From the NCBI RefSeq assembly GCF_005116645.1, contig NZ_SWCM01000010.1:158521-222520 (forward strand): DNA of 64,000 nucleotides, given 5' to 3'. Shown one piece after another: positions 28,066 through 37,425 of the stretch. The translations under genes and the position numbers were made by a program. The stretch is from Desulfopila sp. IMCC35006. Lineage in GTDB: Bacteria > Desulfobacterota > Desulfobulbia > Desulfobulbales > Desulfocapsaceae. Below the pieces are notes generated by a model. The model made no database searches and was not told the origin of the DNA. It saw nothing but the letters and a program-made list of their open reading frames with translations. Every line of letters begins with the position of its first letter. Positions within the stretch are counted from its first letter, which is position 1.

Positions 28066-29883
28066 TCATTTATCGAGGGAGAGCTGCGCCGTTGTCTTAC
28101 TCACATAGGCACGGATGCCACTGGCAATTTGCTCTGTGATCATCGTCATGAATCTCGGATCCTGTAAATTTTGGGAATCCTGTTCATTACTGATGAAAGC
28201 TACTTCAATCAGGATGGCCGGCATTTGGGCACCAATCAAAACATAAAACGGTGCCTGTTTGACGCCAAGGTTTTTTATATCGGCATAGCCGTTGCTCTTT
28301 GCCCCTTCAACAATGGTGCTGTGCACCTGCTGCGCCAATCTGGAAGATTCACTGATCTTCGAATTTTTCATAATATCCGACAGAATATCCTGAAGATCGC
28401 TCATCTGATGCGTGGATGTGGCATTTTCCAGGGCAGCAACCCTCATTGCCTCTGCATTGGTACTCAAATTGAGATAGTATGTTTCAAGCCCGCGAACTTG
28501 TGCCGATGGATGCGCGTTTACATGAAGCGACACAAAGAGGTCACCATTCTGCGTATTGGCAATTGCGGTACGTTCTTCAAGAGGTATAAAAACATCTTGA
28601 TTCCGGGTTAGAATTACCTGGCAATGGAGCTCTTTTTCAAGAATGGGGGCAAGCTTTGTGGCAAGATCGAGCACTATATCTTTTTCTTTCAAACCAAAGG
28701 CCATGGCGCCTGGATCCTTTCCTCCATGACCTGGATCGAGAATAATTTTTCTAACCCCTAAGCCAAGCTGTTGCGCCAGAGAAAGAGGCGCGCTGGATGA
28801 GACTTCTTCTATCTTGGGCTCATTTTTAGAAGGGGATGGGGAAAGTACTATCTTTTTGGCACCTCGCAAAACGGCAATGTCTCTTTTCTTGGTGTGTTCT
28901 GTTATTCCGGGGATATCCTGCCGGTGGCCGACGATTTTGCCAGATGGGAGCTGCGCGGATTTTTTACTTTCGCCGCGGACATCTATCACCACTCTGAAAG
29001 GATTCGGCAGGTTAAATATTTTGTAATCGCCAATGGACTGAAGATCCAGAACAACGCGAACTGTATCCGGATTCAACTGCGCGGTGTGAATACCGCGAAG
29101 AAGCCCTCCCTTGATAGGAACAGGCGCTCGATACTGCGGTGCAATGTAGCTCTTATTGAAGTCTATGTAGAGTTTGTTCAGCGCTTTCGGCGTCTCTTCT
29201 CTCTGGAAATCCTTATAGCTGACCGGGGCGGAAGATTTGATTACGACCCGCGTATAATTGTCTGAAGACCAATATTTAACGGGAAGTACATCACTGAGCT
29301 TGTTATGGCCGAAAGACGACAGTATTGATTTTGGCAAGGCGATATCATTCTCCCTGGATAACCCTTTCAGGAGTTCCTCCGCCTGCGGGCGCATGTCACT
29401 TTTGGGATACTTATTTACGATTTCAATGAGAGGATCTGCGGCCCTGCGGGGGTCGTTTTTTTTGTCCAGGTAGAGTTGGGCGAGGGCAAAATAGGCATCG
29501 TCTGCCAGACGATGGCGGGGAAAGAGTCGTGCGGTGTCTTTAAAGTAGGATATGGCTTCATTGAGATCATTGCTGTTGTGAAAATGATCATGCATATCAC
29601 CATACATCCGCCCAAGCATATAGAGGCAGGCAGGTGCCAGATCGGTTTTTGGACTGGAAAGATAGATCCGGCGGAAATCTCTCGCCCCTTTCAACCAGTT
29701 ATCCCTGGAGGCGGAGAGGCCTGTATCCGTCTGTAGTTGCTGGTAATATGACTTGGCTGCATTGTATCGATCGGCTGGAGGCTGCTGTTTCCAGGTGGTA
29801 TGACCGGCAGCGAGGAGGTCAAACGGCAGGAGAAGTAGCTGTAAAACAATTGCGAGGTAAAGAAAAATGGGTCTACTGCTCAT
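28066..29883 (-). CDS. N-acetylmuramoyl-L-alanine amidase with AMIN domain
   Basis: A 605-residue exported cell-wall hydrolase. A signal peptide (IFLYLAIVLQLLLLPFDLLA) is followed by a TPR-like region (about residues 40-190; the repeat-like LADDAYFALAQLYLD), an AMIN domain (about 205-310, VVIKSSAPVSYKDFQ onwards) and an Amidase_3 catalytic domain with zinc-site motifs ILDPGHGGKDPGA, FVSLHVNAHPS and ILIEVAFISN. It cleaves the amide bond between muramic acid and stem peptide during division, like AmiC. The start is set at the ATG at 29883, directly before the signal peptide; the longer frame would need a TTG and adds a non-hydrophobic leader. Confidence 0.9.
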   Translation of the reverse strand: MSSRPIFLYLAIVLQLLLLPFDLLAAGHTTWKQQPPADRYNAAKSYYQQLQTDTGLSASRDNWLKGARDFRRIYLSSPKTDLAPACLYMLGRMYGDMHDHFHNSNDLNEAISYFKDTARLFPRHRLADDAYFALAQLYLDKKNDPRRAADPLIEIVNKYPKSDMRPQAEELLKGLSRENDIALPKSILSSFGHNKLSDVLPVKYWSSDNYTRVVIKSSAPVSYKDFQREETPKALNKLYIDFNKSYIAPQYRAPVPIKGGLLRGIHTAQLNPDTVRVVLDLQSIGDYKIFNLPNPFRVVIDVRGESKKSAQLPSGKIVGHRQDIPGITEHTKKRDIAVLRGAKKIVLSPSPSKNEPKIEEVSSSAPLSLAQQLGLGVRKIILDPGHGGKDPGAMAFGLKEKDIVLDLATKLAPILEKELHCQVILTRNQDVFIPLEERTAIANTQNGDLFVSLHVNAHPSAQVRGLETYYLNLSTNAEAMRVAALENATSTHQMSDLQDILSDIMKNSKISESSRLAQQVHSTIVEGAKSNGYADIKNLGVKQAPFYVLIGAQMPAILIEVAFISNEQDSQNLQDPRFMTMITEQIASGIRAYVSKTTAQLSLDK

Positions 29884-30050
29884 GGTGAAAAAAGTGGTGC
29901 CCCACGCTTCAGAGGATGATTGTGAAAATTTATTGTATAAATCCAATAATTAATCGGAACTATTCTCAGTATACCTAAAAGCAGGGACCATGGCAAAGTA
30001 AATAGTGGGGTGGCTTTTGACGGCTGCTGAACCCGGTAAGAGCAATGGCA

Positions 30051-32711
30051 TCAGGTTTTCAGCATATCCTTTAATGCATACAGGGCCTGCAATGCATCAA
30101 GAGGAGCACATTGGTCAAGGTTGAGGCGGTGCAGATAGTCCCTTATCGGATCGTCAGGAGGGGAGAAAAGAGTAAGTTGATCCGGATGCTTTTTGGTCCT
30201 GGTCGATTTTTTGCGGATGGACGGAGAATGTGTGGTCTGGCCGAATTTGCCGTGTTCAATGTCCCGGAGTATCTCACCGGCCCGAAGGACGACGTTATCC
30301 GGAACTCCTGCCAGGCCGGCAACCTGGATGCCATAGCTCCGGCTTGTTCCCCCTTTTACCAGTTTATGGAGAAAAATGATATTGCCCTGCCATTCACGTA
30401 CGGCTATCGAATAGTTTTGTACTCGCTTATTGATTTTCGCCAGTTCGGTCAATTCATGATAGTGGGTGGCAAAGAGCGTTTTTACTCCTTTGTTATTTTT
30501 CTGTACCAGGTCTTCCGCTACAGCCCAGGCTATGGACAATCCATCGTAGGTAGAGGTTCCCCGGCCGATTTCATCAAGAATTATTAAACTTTTCTCGGTC
30601 GCATTATTTAAGATATTAGCCGTCTCGCTCATTTCCACCATAAAGGTCGATTGGCCACGGCGTAAATCGTCCATGGCGCCAACCCTGGTGAAAATTCGAT
30701 CGACAATGCCGATAACAGCTTTCTGCGCCGGGACGTAGCACCCCATCTGGGCCATAAGGACAATGAGCGCAGTTTGTCGGAGAACCGTTGATTTCCCAGC
30801 CATGTTGGGACCGGTGATGATGAGCACCTCATCGGATGTCTGGTCAAGATGGACATCATTGGGTACAAATTTACCGGATGGCAGGCTTCTTTCAATGACG
30901 GGATGCCTCCCTTCAACAATCTGAATCTCATCGCCATCATTCATCTCCGGTCGGCGATAATTAAACAGGTGGGCCATTTCACCGTTGGCGGACAAAAAAT
31001 CCAGCTGGGCGAGAAGGTGGGCGGTTTGCAGCAGGCGGCTGCTGTTTTCTGCCAGTTGTGCACGAATTTCGAGAAAAAGCAGGTATTCGAGCTCCACTCG
31101 TCGGTCCTGCGCTCCGACAACCTTATTCTCAAATTCTTTGAGTTCGGGAGTGATGAACCGTTCGGCATTGACCAGGGTTTGTTTCCTGATATAGGAATCG
31201 GGTACTTTGTCAGCCTGTATTTTGCTGACCTCAATAAAATATCCGAACACCTTATTATACCCGATTTTCAGCTTGCCAATTCCCGTCGCTTCGCGTTCTC
31301 TGCCTTCCAGCTCAAGGATCATCTGCTTGCCATCGCGCAGCAGATGGACCAGTTCATCCAGTTCTTCGTTGTATCCGCTTTTGATGAGATGGCCTTCGCG
31401 CAGGGTAACAGGCGCTTCAGGGTGCACTGCTTTCTCGAGCAATGCATGGAGGTCGGTAAGAGGGTCGAATTGATTTCGGAGATCGATCAATTTTCGGGTG
31501 TCGCACTGCTTGAGCAGGGTGTAAATAGCCGGTAGACAGGCAAAGGATTTTTTCATGGCCAGCATATCCCTGCCGTTTCCCGAGCCGAGTATCATCCGGC
31601 CGTTCAGTCGTTCCAGATCGTATACCTGCTCAAGCAGGCTACGTAATTCTTTACGGACCGAGCTGTTCTTAAAAAAGAAAGAAACGGCGTCCAGTCGATT
31701 GATAATTCGGTCTTTATCCTGCAAAGGAAAAAGTAGATTATGTTTCAGCAGTCTTGCTCCCATTGGCGTACAGGTGTGATCAAGAACCGACAGCAGAGAT
31801 CCCTGCCGCTGGCCTCCGACGATGGTCTGGGTCAGTTCGAGATTTCTTCTCGAGGAATCGTCGATATGCAGGATGCAATTGGTGTCCAGCGGGGATAATT
31901 TTTCTATATGATCGACAGCAGTCTTCTGGGTTTCTTGAATATATTCAAGCAATACCCCCGCGGCGATTATTCCGGCGGTAAGTCTGCTGCAGCCAAAGCC
32001 ATCCAAAGTGACCACCGCAAAATGATCACAAAGTAATTCTTTCGCGGCAGTCCCATGGTAATGCGCGCTATCACGTTCGGTGATGCAGATGCTGGGAATG
32101 AGAATGCTGATCTGTTCGATAAGGGACGCCAGACAATGTCGTTCTGTGACGGAAATGAGGAGTTCTGAAGGCATGAGGCGGGTTAACTGGTCAAGAATGT
32201 CCTCTCCGTTTTCGCTCTTATCACCGTATTCACCGACGAGAAATTCACCGGTACTGACATCGAGAAAGCTTGCGCCGTAAAGTTTTTGGCCACTGGTTTC
32301 TTTAAGCACCAGGGAACAGATATAATTATTGCTTTTATCGTCGAGGAGCAGGTCGTCGGTAATGACTCCCGGTGAAATGATGCGGACAACTTCTCTTTTA
32401 ACGATCCCTTTTGCTTCAGACGGATTTTCTGTCTGTTCGCAGATGGCAACCCGGCGACCGGCTTTAATCAGTTTAGCCAGATAGTTTTGGGCCGCGTGGT
32501 AGGGTATCCCGCACATGGGCACCTGAACCGCATCGCTTTTCTTATTTCTTGAGGTGAGGGTTATGCCGAGTATTTTTGCAGCGACGATGGCGTCGTCAAA
32601 AAACATTTCATAAAAATCACCCATGCGATAGAAAAGTATGGTGTCTTCATGCTGCCCCTTAATTTCAAGGTATTGTTGCAGCATGGGTGTGAGTTGCGTC
32701 ATTGTTGTCAT
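30051..32711 (-). CDS. mutS: DNA mismatch repair protein MutS
   Basis: An 886-residue mismatch-recognition ATPase. The N-terminal clamp has LFYRMGDFYEMF with the Phe-x-Glu mismatch wedge in GDFYEMF. The ATPase domain has Walker A TGPNMAGKSTVLRQ near residue 632, LILDEIGRGTSTYDG (Walker B) and ATHYHELTEL. Length fits MutS1. No mutL is in the window. The ATG overlaps the HIT gene stop by 4 bases (ATGA), making it the third gene of a tightly packed operon. Confidence 0.97.
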   Translation of the reverse strand: MTTMTQLTPMLQQYLEIKGQHEDTILFYRMGDFYEMFFDDAIVAAKILGITLTSRNKKSDAVQVPMCGIPYHAAQNYLAKLIKAGRRVAICEQTENPSEAKGIVKREVVRIISPGVITDDLLLDDKSNNYICSLVLKETSGQKLYGASFLDVSTGEFLVGEYGDKSENGEDILDQLTRLMPSELLISVTERHCLASLIEQISILIPSICITERDSAHYHGTAAKELLCDHFAVVTLDGFGCSRLTAGIIAAGVLLEYIQETQKTAVDHIEKLSPLDTNCILHIDDSSRRNLELTQTIVGGQRQGSLLSVLDHTCTPMGARLLKHNLLFPLQDKDRIINRLDAVSFFFKNSSVRKELRSLLEQVYDLERLNGRMILGSGNGRDMLAMKKSFACLPAIYTLLKQCDTRKLIDLRNQFDPLTDLHALLEKAVHPEAPVTLREGHLIKSGYNEELDELVHLLRDGKQMILELEGREREATGIGKLKIGYNKVFGYFIEVSKIQADKVPDSYIRKQTLVNAERFITPELKEFENKVVGAQDRRVELEYLLFLEIRAQLAENSSRLLQTAHLLAQLDFLSANGEMAHLFNYRRPEMNDGDEIQIVEGRHPVIERSLPSGKFVPNDVHLDQTSDEVLIITGPNMAGKSTVLRQTALIVLMAQMGCYVPAQKAVIGIVDRIFTRVGAMDDLRRGQSTFMVEMSETANILNNATEKSLIILDEIGRGTSTYDGLSIAWAVAEDLVQKNNKGVKTLFATHYHELTELAKINKRVQNYSIAVREWQGNIIFLHKLVKGGTSRSYGIQVAGLAGVPDNVVLRAGEILRDIEHGKFGQTTHSPSIRKKSTRTKKHPDQLTLFSPPDDPIRDYLHRLNLDQCAPLDALQALYALKDMLKT

Positions 32712-33223
32712 ACGTTTTTTTGATTAAGAGCAAAAAAATCAGGGAAGAGCCGGTCGAAGGTCGCTTCAATATGTTCGGGGATGGTTCGTATTTCCGCCAG
32801 CACGCTGATAAAGTTATGATCGCCATCCCACCTTGGGACGATGTGGAAATGCAGGTGATCGGCGATACCGGCACCTGCCGTAGCCCCTATGTTACAGCCG
32901 ATATTGAAACCATCCGGTTTAAGATGCATTTTTAAAATAGCCGTTGCAGCCTTCACCATCTCCATGAGGGCGCAGTTTTCGACCTCGGTCAGGTCGGTGA
33001 TACAGCTCAGGTGACGGAGGGGAGCTACAAGCAGATGACCATTGGCATAGGGAAAACGATTCAAAAGTACCACTGAATGGTTGTCCCGATAGAGCATCAA
33101 TGTTGCTTTCCTGGCCTTGTAGTCGTAGCTGCAGCAGGTATCCGGTTCAAAGAGACAACCACCAGGTTTAGGTACATCGCCGAGCACATGTTCAATACGC
33201 CATGGGGTCCATAAGTTTTTCAT
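32708..33223 (-). CDS. HIT domain nucleotide hydrolase/transferase
   Basis: A 171-residue histidine-triad protein, with LWTPWRIEHVLG at the N-terminus, NRFPYANGHLLVAPLRH and the triad HLHFHIVPRW. Proteins of this length and layout act on dinucleoside polyphosphates or AMP-linked substrates. The start ATG at 33223 overlaps the stop of the upstream phosphoesterase by 4 bases, and its own stop overlaps mutS the same way. The longer frame to 33271 would overlap the neighbour more and adds no conserved residues. Confidence 0.87.
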   Translation of the reverse strand: MKNLWTPWRIEHVLGDVPKPGGCLFEPDTCCSYDYKARKATLMLYRDNHSVVLLNRFPYANGHLLVAPLRHLSCITDLTEVENCALMEMVKAATAILKMHLKPDGFNIGCNIGATAGAGIADHLHFHIVPRWDGDHNFISVLAEIRTIPEHIEATFDRLFPDFFALNQKNV

Positions 33224-33723
33224 ATCTGTTCGGGCAGCGTATGCAGGGTGGCGCACAAGGGATCGGGACAATTCCCGTCGATTTTAAGAAGAGCGTAAGT
33301 TCCGGCGGCTCCATATCGCCCAGTGCCAGAAAAACTGCCGGGATTAATGAGCAGTGTCTTGCCGATTCTGTGGCAAACCGCCTGATGGCTATGACCGAAT
33401 ACAATACAGTCGGCGTTGGGGAATTGTTCCAAAACTCTCTCTTCGATAGTATGGCGAGGACCAGCTCCGTGGGTAATGCCGATGGAGTATCCGCCGAGTA
33501 CAATATGTTTCTGCGGTGGTAAAATTTGCCGCGTTGTTGTATTGCACATGTTACCACACACCGCATGAATGTCCTTGCCCTTAAACGCTTGCAGGATGGA
33601 TACATCGGTGAGATCTCCGGCGTGAATGATTATGTCGCAACCGGTAAAAGCTGTGGCACATTGCTGCATAAAGGATGCATCTACTGCATGGAGATGGGTA
33701 TCCGAAAGGATGCCGATATACAT
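33220..33723 (-). CDS. YfcE/MJ0936-type metallophosphoesterase
   Basis: A 167-residue calcineurin-like phosphoesterase. All metal-binding motifs are seen: GILSDTHLH (DxH), IIHAGDLTD (GDxxD-type), VCGNMCN (GNxD/C variant, with Cys where Asp is common), ITHGAGP and FGHSHQA. It hydrolyses phosphodiesters of unknown identity. The start at 33723 puts the first motif near residue 8, as usual. First gene of the operon with the HIT protein and mutS. Confidence 0.88.
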   Translation of the reverse strand: MYIGILSDTHLHAVDASFMQQCATAFTGCDIIIHAGDLTDVSILQAFKGKDIHAVCGNMCNTTTRQILPPQKHIVLGGYSIGITHGAGPRHTIEERVLEQFPNADCIVFGHSHQAVCHRIGKTLLINPGSFSGTGRYGAAGTYALLKIDGNCPDPLCATLHTLPEQI

Positions 33724-33976
33724 TGTTTTTTCTCGCAGTATCGAAAAGGGGTTCATTATGGTTGGAGGTTAGCCGTCCGCACGGTGAAATTAATTCAATT
33801 TATTCCGTTATGCTATGCCAAAAACCTTTTTTTTACAGTTGCGCAATAAACCTGAAGACAGGTATAGTGCTTCGTTTAGGACAATAAAGGATACGGCTTT
33901 GCCTTTGTCCTCTGAAGAAAAACGTATATATGGCGCATGCCATTCACATAAAGAAAAGTTGATATGGAGAAGTACG

Positions 33977-34540
33977 ATGCTCACGGCCTCTGATTTAAGA
34001 AAAGGTTTAAAAGTACAAATAGATGGGAATCCTTATATTGTGACTGATTTTGAATTCTCTAAACCGGGGAAGGGGCAGGCACTTTACCGAACCAAGATGA
34101 GAAATATGATCACCGGCAATCAACTTGTCAAAACCTATCGTTCAAATGATAAATTTGAGAAGGCCGAGCTTGAAGAGAGGAAAATGCAGTTCCTCTACAG
34201 CCAGGGAGATGAATTCCACTTTATGGATACGGAAAACTTCGAACAGCTTGTGCTCACCAGAGAACAGCTTGGTGATAATACGCATTTTCTGATCGACAAT
34301 ATGGAACTGGATGTGGTGTTTTACAATAATCTGCCTATCGATGTCACCCTGCCTATTTTCGTCAATCTGGCAGTAACGAAGGCCGATCCATGGGCCAAAG
34401 GCGATACTTCCGGCAACGATACCAAGCCGGTCACCGTACAGACAGGTTACGAACTCCAGGTACCCCCCTTTGTTGAAGAAGGGGATAAAATACAGATTGA
34501 TACGCGGACCGGGGAATATGTTACCCGGGTAAAAGAGTAA
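33977..34540 (+). CDS. efp: Elongation factor P
   Basis: A 187-residue three-domain translation factor that relieves ribosome stalling at polyproline. Domain I ends with SKPGKGQAL, whose Lys32 corresponds to E. coli Lys34, the residue that receives beta-lysine. The C-terminal OB domain ends with GDKIQIDTRTGEYVTRVKE. The ATG at 33977 has GGAGA 7 bases upstream. Only 6 bp separate it from epmA, so factor and modifier are co-transcribed. Confidence 0.97.
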   Translation: MLTASDLRKGLKVQIDGNPYIVTDFEFSKPGKGQALYRTKMRNMITGNQLVKTYRSNDKFEKAELEERKMQFLYSQGDEFHFMDTENFEQLVLTREQLGDNTHFLIDNMELDVVFYNNLPIDVTLPIFVNLAVTKADPWAKGDTSGNDTKPVTVQTGYELQVPPFVEEGDKIQIDTRTGEYVTRVKE

Positions 34541-34546
34541 ATTCAA

Positions 34547-35467
34547 ATGCTTGACAGAAAAAGGCTGCACCTGCGCGCAGCCTTTTTTCGTTTCATCAGA
34601 TCGTTCTTTGATCACCATGGTTTTCTTGAAGTCGACACCCCCATCCGTCAACCGGTATATATTCCGGAGAGTAATATAACGCCGCTTAAATCCGAAAAGG
34701 AGTATCTGCAGACCTCACCCGAACTCTGTATGAAAAGATTGTTGGCCGCAGGGCACAGCAAGATATTCCAGATTTGTCACTGTTTTCGAAAAGAAGAGAA
34801 GGGACGATTGCATCTGGAAGAATTTCAGATGTTGGAATGGTATAGAAACGGTGCTGATTATTACCAGCTGATGGTAGACTGTGAGATGCTGTTACGATTT
34901 CTGCTAATAAACCTGCTGGAACTGCAGGCAGAGAAGAATTTTGCGGCTACATCTTTTTTTTCAGGTATCAATTTAGATCATACCTGGGAACGGTTGTCGG
35001 TTGCCGATGCGTTTGCCCGATACAGTCCGGTGCATCTGGACCAGGCTCTGCGTGAAGGACAATTCGATGAGATACTCGTTGAATATATCGAACCTTATCT
35101 GGGAACGGTTGCACCAGTTTTTCTGTACGATTATCCGGTGGAGCTCGGATCCCTTGCCAGAAAAAAGGCTGACAGGCCGACATTGGCGGAACGTTTTGAG
35201 CTGTATATAAATGGGATAGAGCTTGCCAATGGCTTTTCTGAACTCACCGATGCCGATGAGCAGCGGGCAAGATTTAACCTTGAGATAGCGGCAATAAAAG
35301 CGAATACTGGTGGTGATGTATTGATGCCGGAGCGGTTTCTCTCTGATCTGCAACAGTTGGATACTGCCGCTGGAATCGCCATGGGGCTTGACCGACTTTT
35401 TATGGTCATCATCAATGACCAGCGAATTGCAGACGCAGTAACCTTTTCACCGGAGGATTTTCGGTAA
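34547..35467 (+). CDS. epmA: EF-P lysine ligase EpmA
   Basis: A 306-residue paralogue of the lysyl-tRNA synthetase catalytic domain, without the anticodon-binding domain. Class II motifs are seen in HHGFLEVDTPI, QICHCFRKEEKGRLHLEEFQML and the final AAGIAMGLDRLFMVI. It attaches (R)-beta-lysine to EF-P Lys32. Its place 6 bp after efp strongly supports this. The lysine 2,3-aminomutase EpmB, which makes beta-lysine, is not in this window and must be elsewhere if the pathway is complete. Confidence 0.94.
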   Translation: MLDRKRLHLRAAFFRFIRSFFDHHGFLEVDTPIRQPVYIPESNITPLKSEKEYLQTSPELCMKRLLAAGHSKIFQICHCFRKEEKGRLHLEEFQMLEWYRNGADYYQLMVDCEMLLRFLLINLLELQAEKNFAATSFFSGINLDHTWERLSVADAFARYSPVHLDQALREGQFDEILVEYIEPYLGTVAPVFLYDYPVELGSLARKKADRPTLAERFELYINGIELANGFSELTDADEQRARFNLEIAAIKANTGGDVLMPERFLSDLQQLDTAAGIAMGLDRLFMVIINDQRIADAVTFSPEDFR

Positions 35468-35641
35468 AATATTTTCTGGGTCATATGTTGGTAACTGGAC
35501 CTTGTCGCAGCATCAGGAAAAGAACGAACAGTATTATCGTTATGTTGTTAAAAAAAACTAACCGTTCGGTTCCTGAAGATGCTACACTGGAATGATACGT
35601 GCGCAACTATTAAAATCTCATAATCTAGAGAATATTTACTT

Positions 35642-37252
35642 ATGGATATACAACAACGACAACTGGTAAACAAATATCTTGATCTGTTTTCACGACAAAA
35701 AGTATTCATCATCACCATGTTACTTTTAAGTTTGCCTGTAGGTCTTGGCGTTTACCTTCGTACGCCCAAAGTGTACCAATCTTCAAGTCTTGTCAGTTAC
35801 GAACCGCAGAAGATAAGCCCGAACAAACAGTCTCCCGATGTGGAATCACGGGTAGGCGACATTGTCAGCACTCTCAGTCAGATTGTTACCAGCAGGACTA
35901 ATCTGGAAGAGATAATTAAGGATAATGATCTTTATCCAGAATTACGAAAAAAAATTCCGATAGAGGATGTTATTGGAATATTAAGGAAAAAAATCGTGAT
36001 ACAGCCATCTGACCGTGGAGATGTTTTCACCATATCGTATTCCGGCAACAATCCAGGAGACGTTGTCAGAGTGACTAATGCAATTGCTGCAAAATTTATA
36101 GAGGAAAATCTGAAATATCGCCATGATAGAGCGACAGAAACTTCGACCTATACGAATCAGGAACTGCAGATGGCCAAAAAAGTCATGGACGCGAAAGAAA
36201 ATGACATGCGAGACTATAAACTGAAGTATTATAATGAAATGCCTGAGCATCGTGAAATGAATATGGCCAGCCTGGCTTCTCTTCGCGAACAATACCAGGG
36301 AAAGCAGGATAGTATCCAGGATCTGGAACGAACTCTAGTGCTTATCCGGGATCAAATGAATAATCAGAAAATGTTGGCGCAGCGTGCACCTGCATATGCA
36401 ACAGACGGTAATCAACCAAATGTAGTAGAAGAGACTAGCGAACAGCGCTTGGCCAGATTACGCTCGACGTTGGACAGCTTATTGTTGAAATACACTGAAA
36501 AGCACCCGGAAATTAAGAGGGTTCGAAAGCTTATTGAGAAGCTCGAGGTGGAAATTCGGAGTGGGTCAACTTCTGGAAAAGGTCTGGCTAAATTGTCACA
36601 ATCTTCTTCAACCGGTTCTTCGCAGGGGCGGCGACTGGCCAGACAAAATTCATCTAATTTGCAGACAATGATGCAGTTGGAATCACAGCGCAAAGATATT
36701 GAGCGGAATATTGTCAATATTGAAAGTGAAAAGAACCAGTTGCGGGAAAAAATAGAGCAATATGAAAAATGGCTTGCTGTCTCTCCTGTGCGGGAAGCAG
36801 AATGGTCTTCTCTGACTCGGGAATATGATCAACTTAAAAAACATTATGACTACCTCGTGGCTCAAAATCTCGAGGCAGAATCAATGTTGAATCTTGAGAT
36901 ACGCCAGAAAGGGAGTCAGTTCAAAATAGAAGATCCCGGCCAGTTTTCGGGGAAGCCTATCAAACCGAATTTTTTTATAATTATGGGATTCAGTGTACTT
37001 GCAGGACTTGGTGTCGGGCTCGGAGGAGTTCTGGCGTTAGATGTATTTGATTCCTCTTTCAGGGACGCGGAAACAATAGAACCTTTTCTAGGAATACCCT
37101 TGCTCACCACAATCCCGTACATTGAAATTGAGGCTGAACAGAAACGACAGAAATGGCAAAGGATACTCCTTCTGAGTCTGCTTTTAGCAGCAATTGCTCT
37201 TATTACGACGTTATTTGTGTTCTTTTGGATGAGAGGGGATATAATCTTTTAG
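35642..37252 (+). CDS. Polysaccharide chain-length determinant (Wzz/GumC-like)
   Basis: A 536-residue inner-membrane polysaccharide co-polymerase. Transmembrane helix 1 is at about 20-38 (VFIITMLLLSLPVGLGVYL), followed by a Wzz-type beta domain, a long coiled coil (about 165-400), a GNVR-like region with LSPVREAEWSSLTREYD-type sequence (seen here as VREAEWSSLTREYDQLK), helix 2 at about 440-465 with the upstream P-x-x-P motif GKPIKPNF, and a third helix near the C-terminus. It matches the PEP-CTERM/XrtA-type chain-length family. The BY-kinase follows 173 bp downstream, its normal partner. Confidence 0.88.
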   Translation: MDIQQRQLVNKYLDLFSRQKVFIITMLLLSLPVGLGVYLRTPKVYQSSSLVSYEPQKISPNKQSPDVESRVGDIVSTLSQIVTSRTNLEEIIKDNDLYPELRKKIPIEDVIGILRKKIVIQPSDRGDVFTISYSGNNPGDVVRVTNAIAAKFIEENLKYRHDRATETSTYTNQELQMAKKVMDAKENDMRDYKLKYYNEMPEHREMNMASLASLREQYQGKQDSIQDLERTLVLIRDQMNNQKMLAQRAPAYATDGNQPNVVEETSEQRLARLRSTLDSLLLKYTEKHPEIKRVRKLIEKLEVEIRSGSTSGKGLAKLSQSSSTGSSQGRRLARQNSSNLQTMMQLESQRKDIERNIVNIESEKNQLREKIEQYEKWLAVSPVREAEWSSLTREYDQLKKHYDYLVAQNLEAESMLNLEIRQKGSQFKIEDPGQFSGKPIKPNFFIIMGFSVLAGLGVGLGGVLALDVFDSSFRDAETIEPFLGIPLLTTIPYIEIEAEQKRQKWQRILLLSLLLAAIALITTLFVFFWMRGDIIF

Positions 37253-37425
37253 CGCACATTGCGAATGTGCTCTCAATAAAAGATGATTTTTAGGATATGA
37301 GCACTGGAGCATACCAAGGCTAGGATGCTGTTTAAAAAGTTTGCAGGAGTGAACCTCTTGACAAAGTATGTTGAAAAGCGGTCGCCGACATAAAATGCAA
37401 TTTTTAAATCTGGGATAACAAGAAA

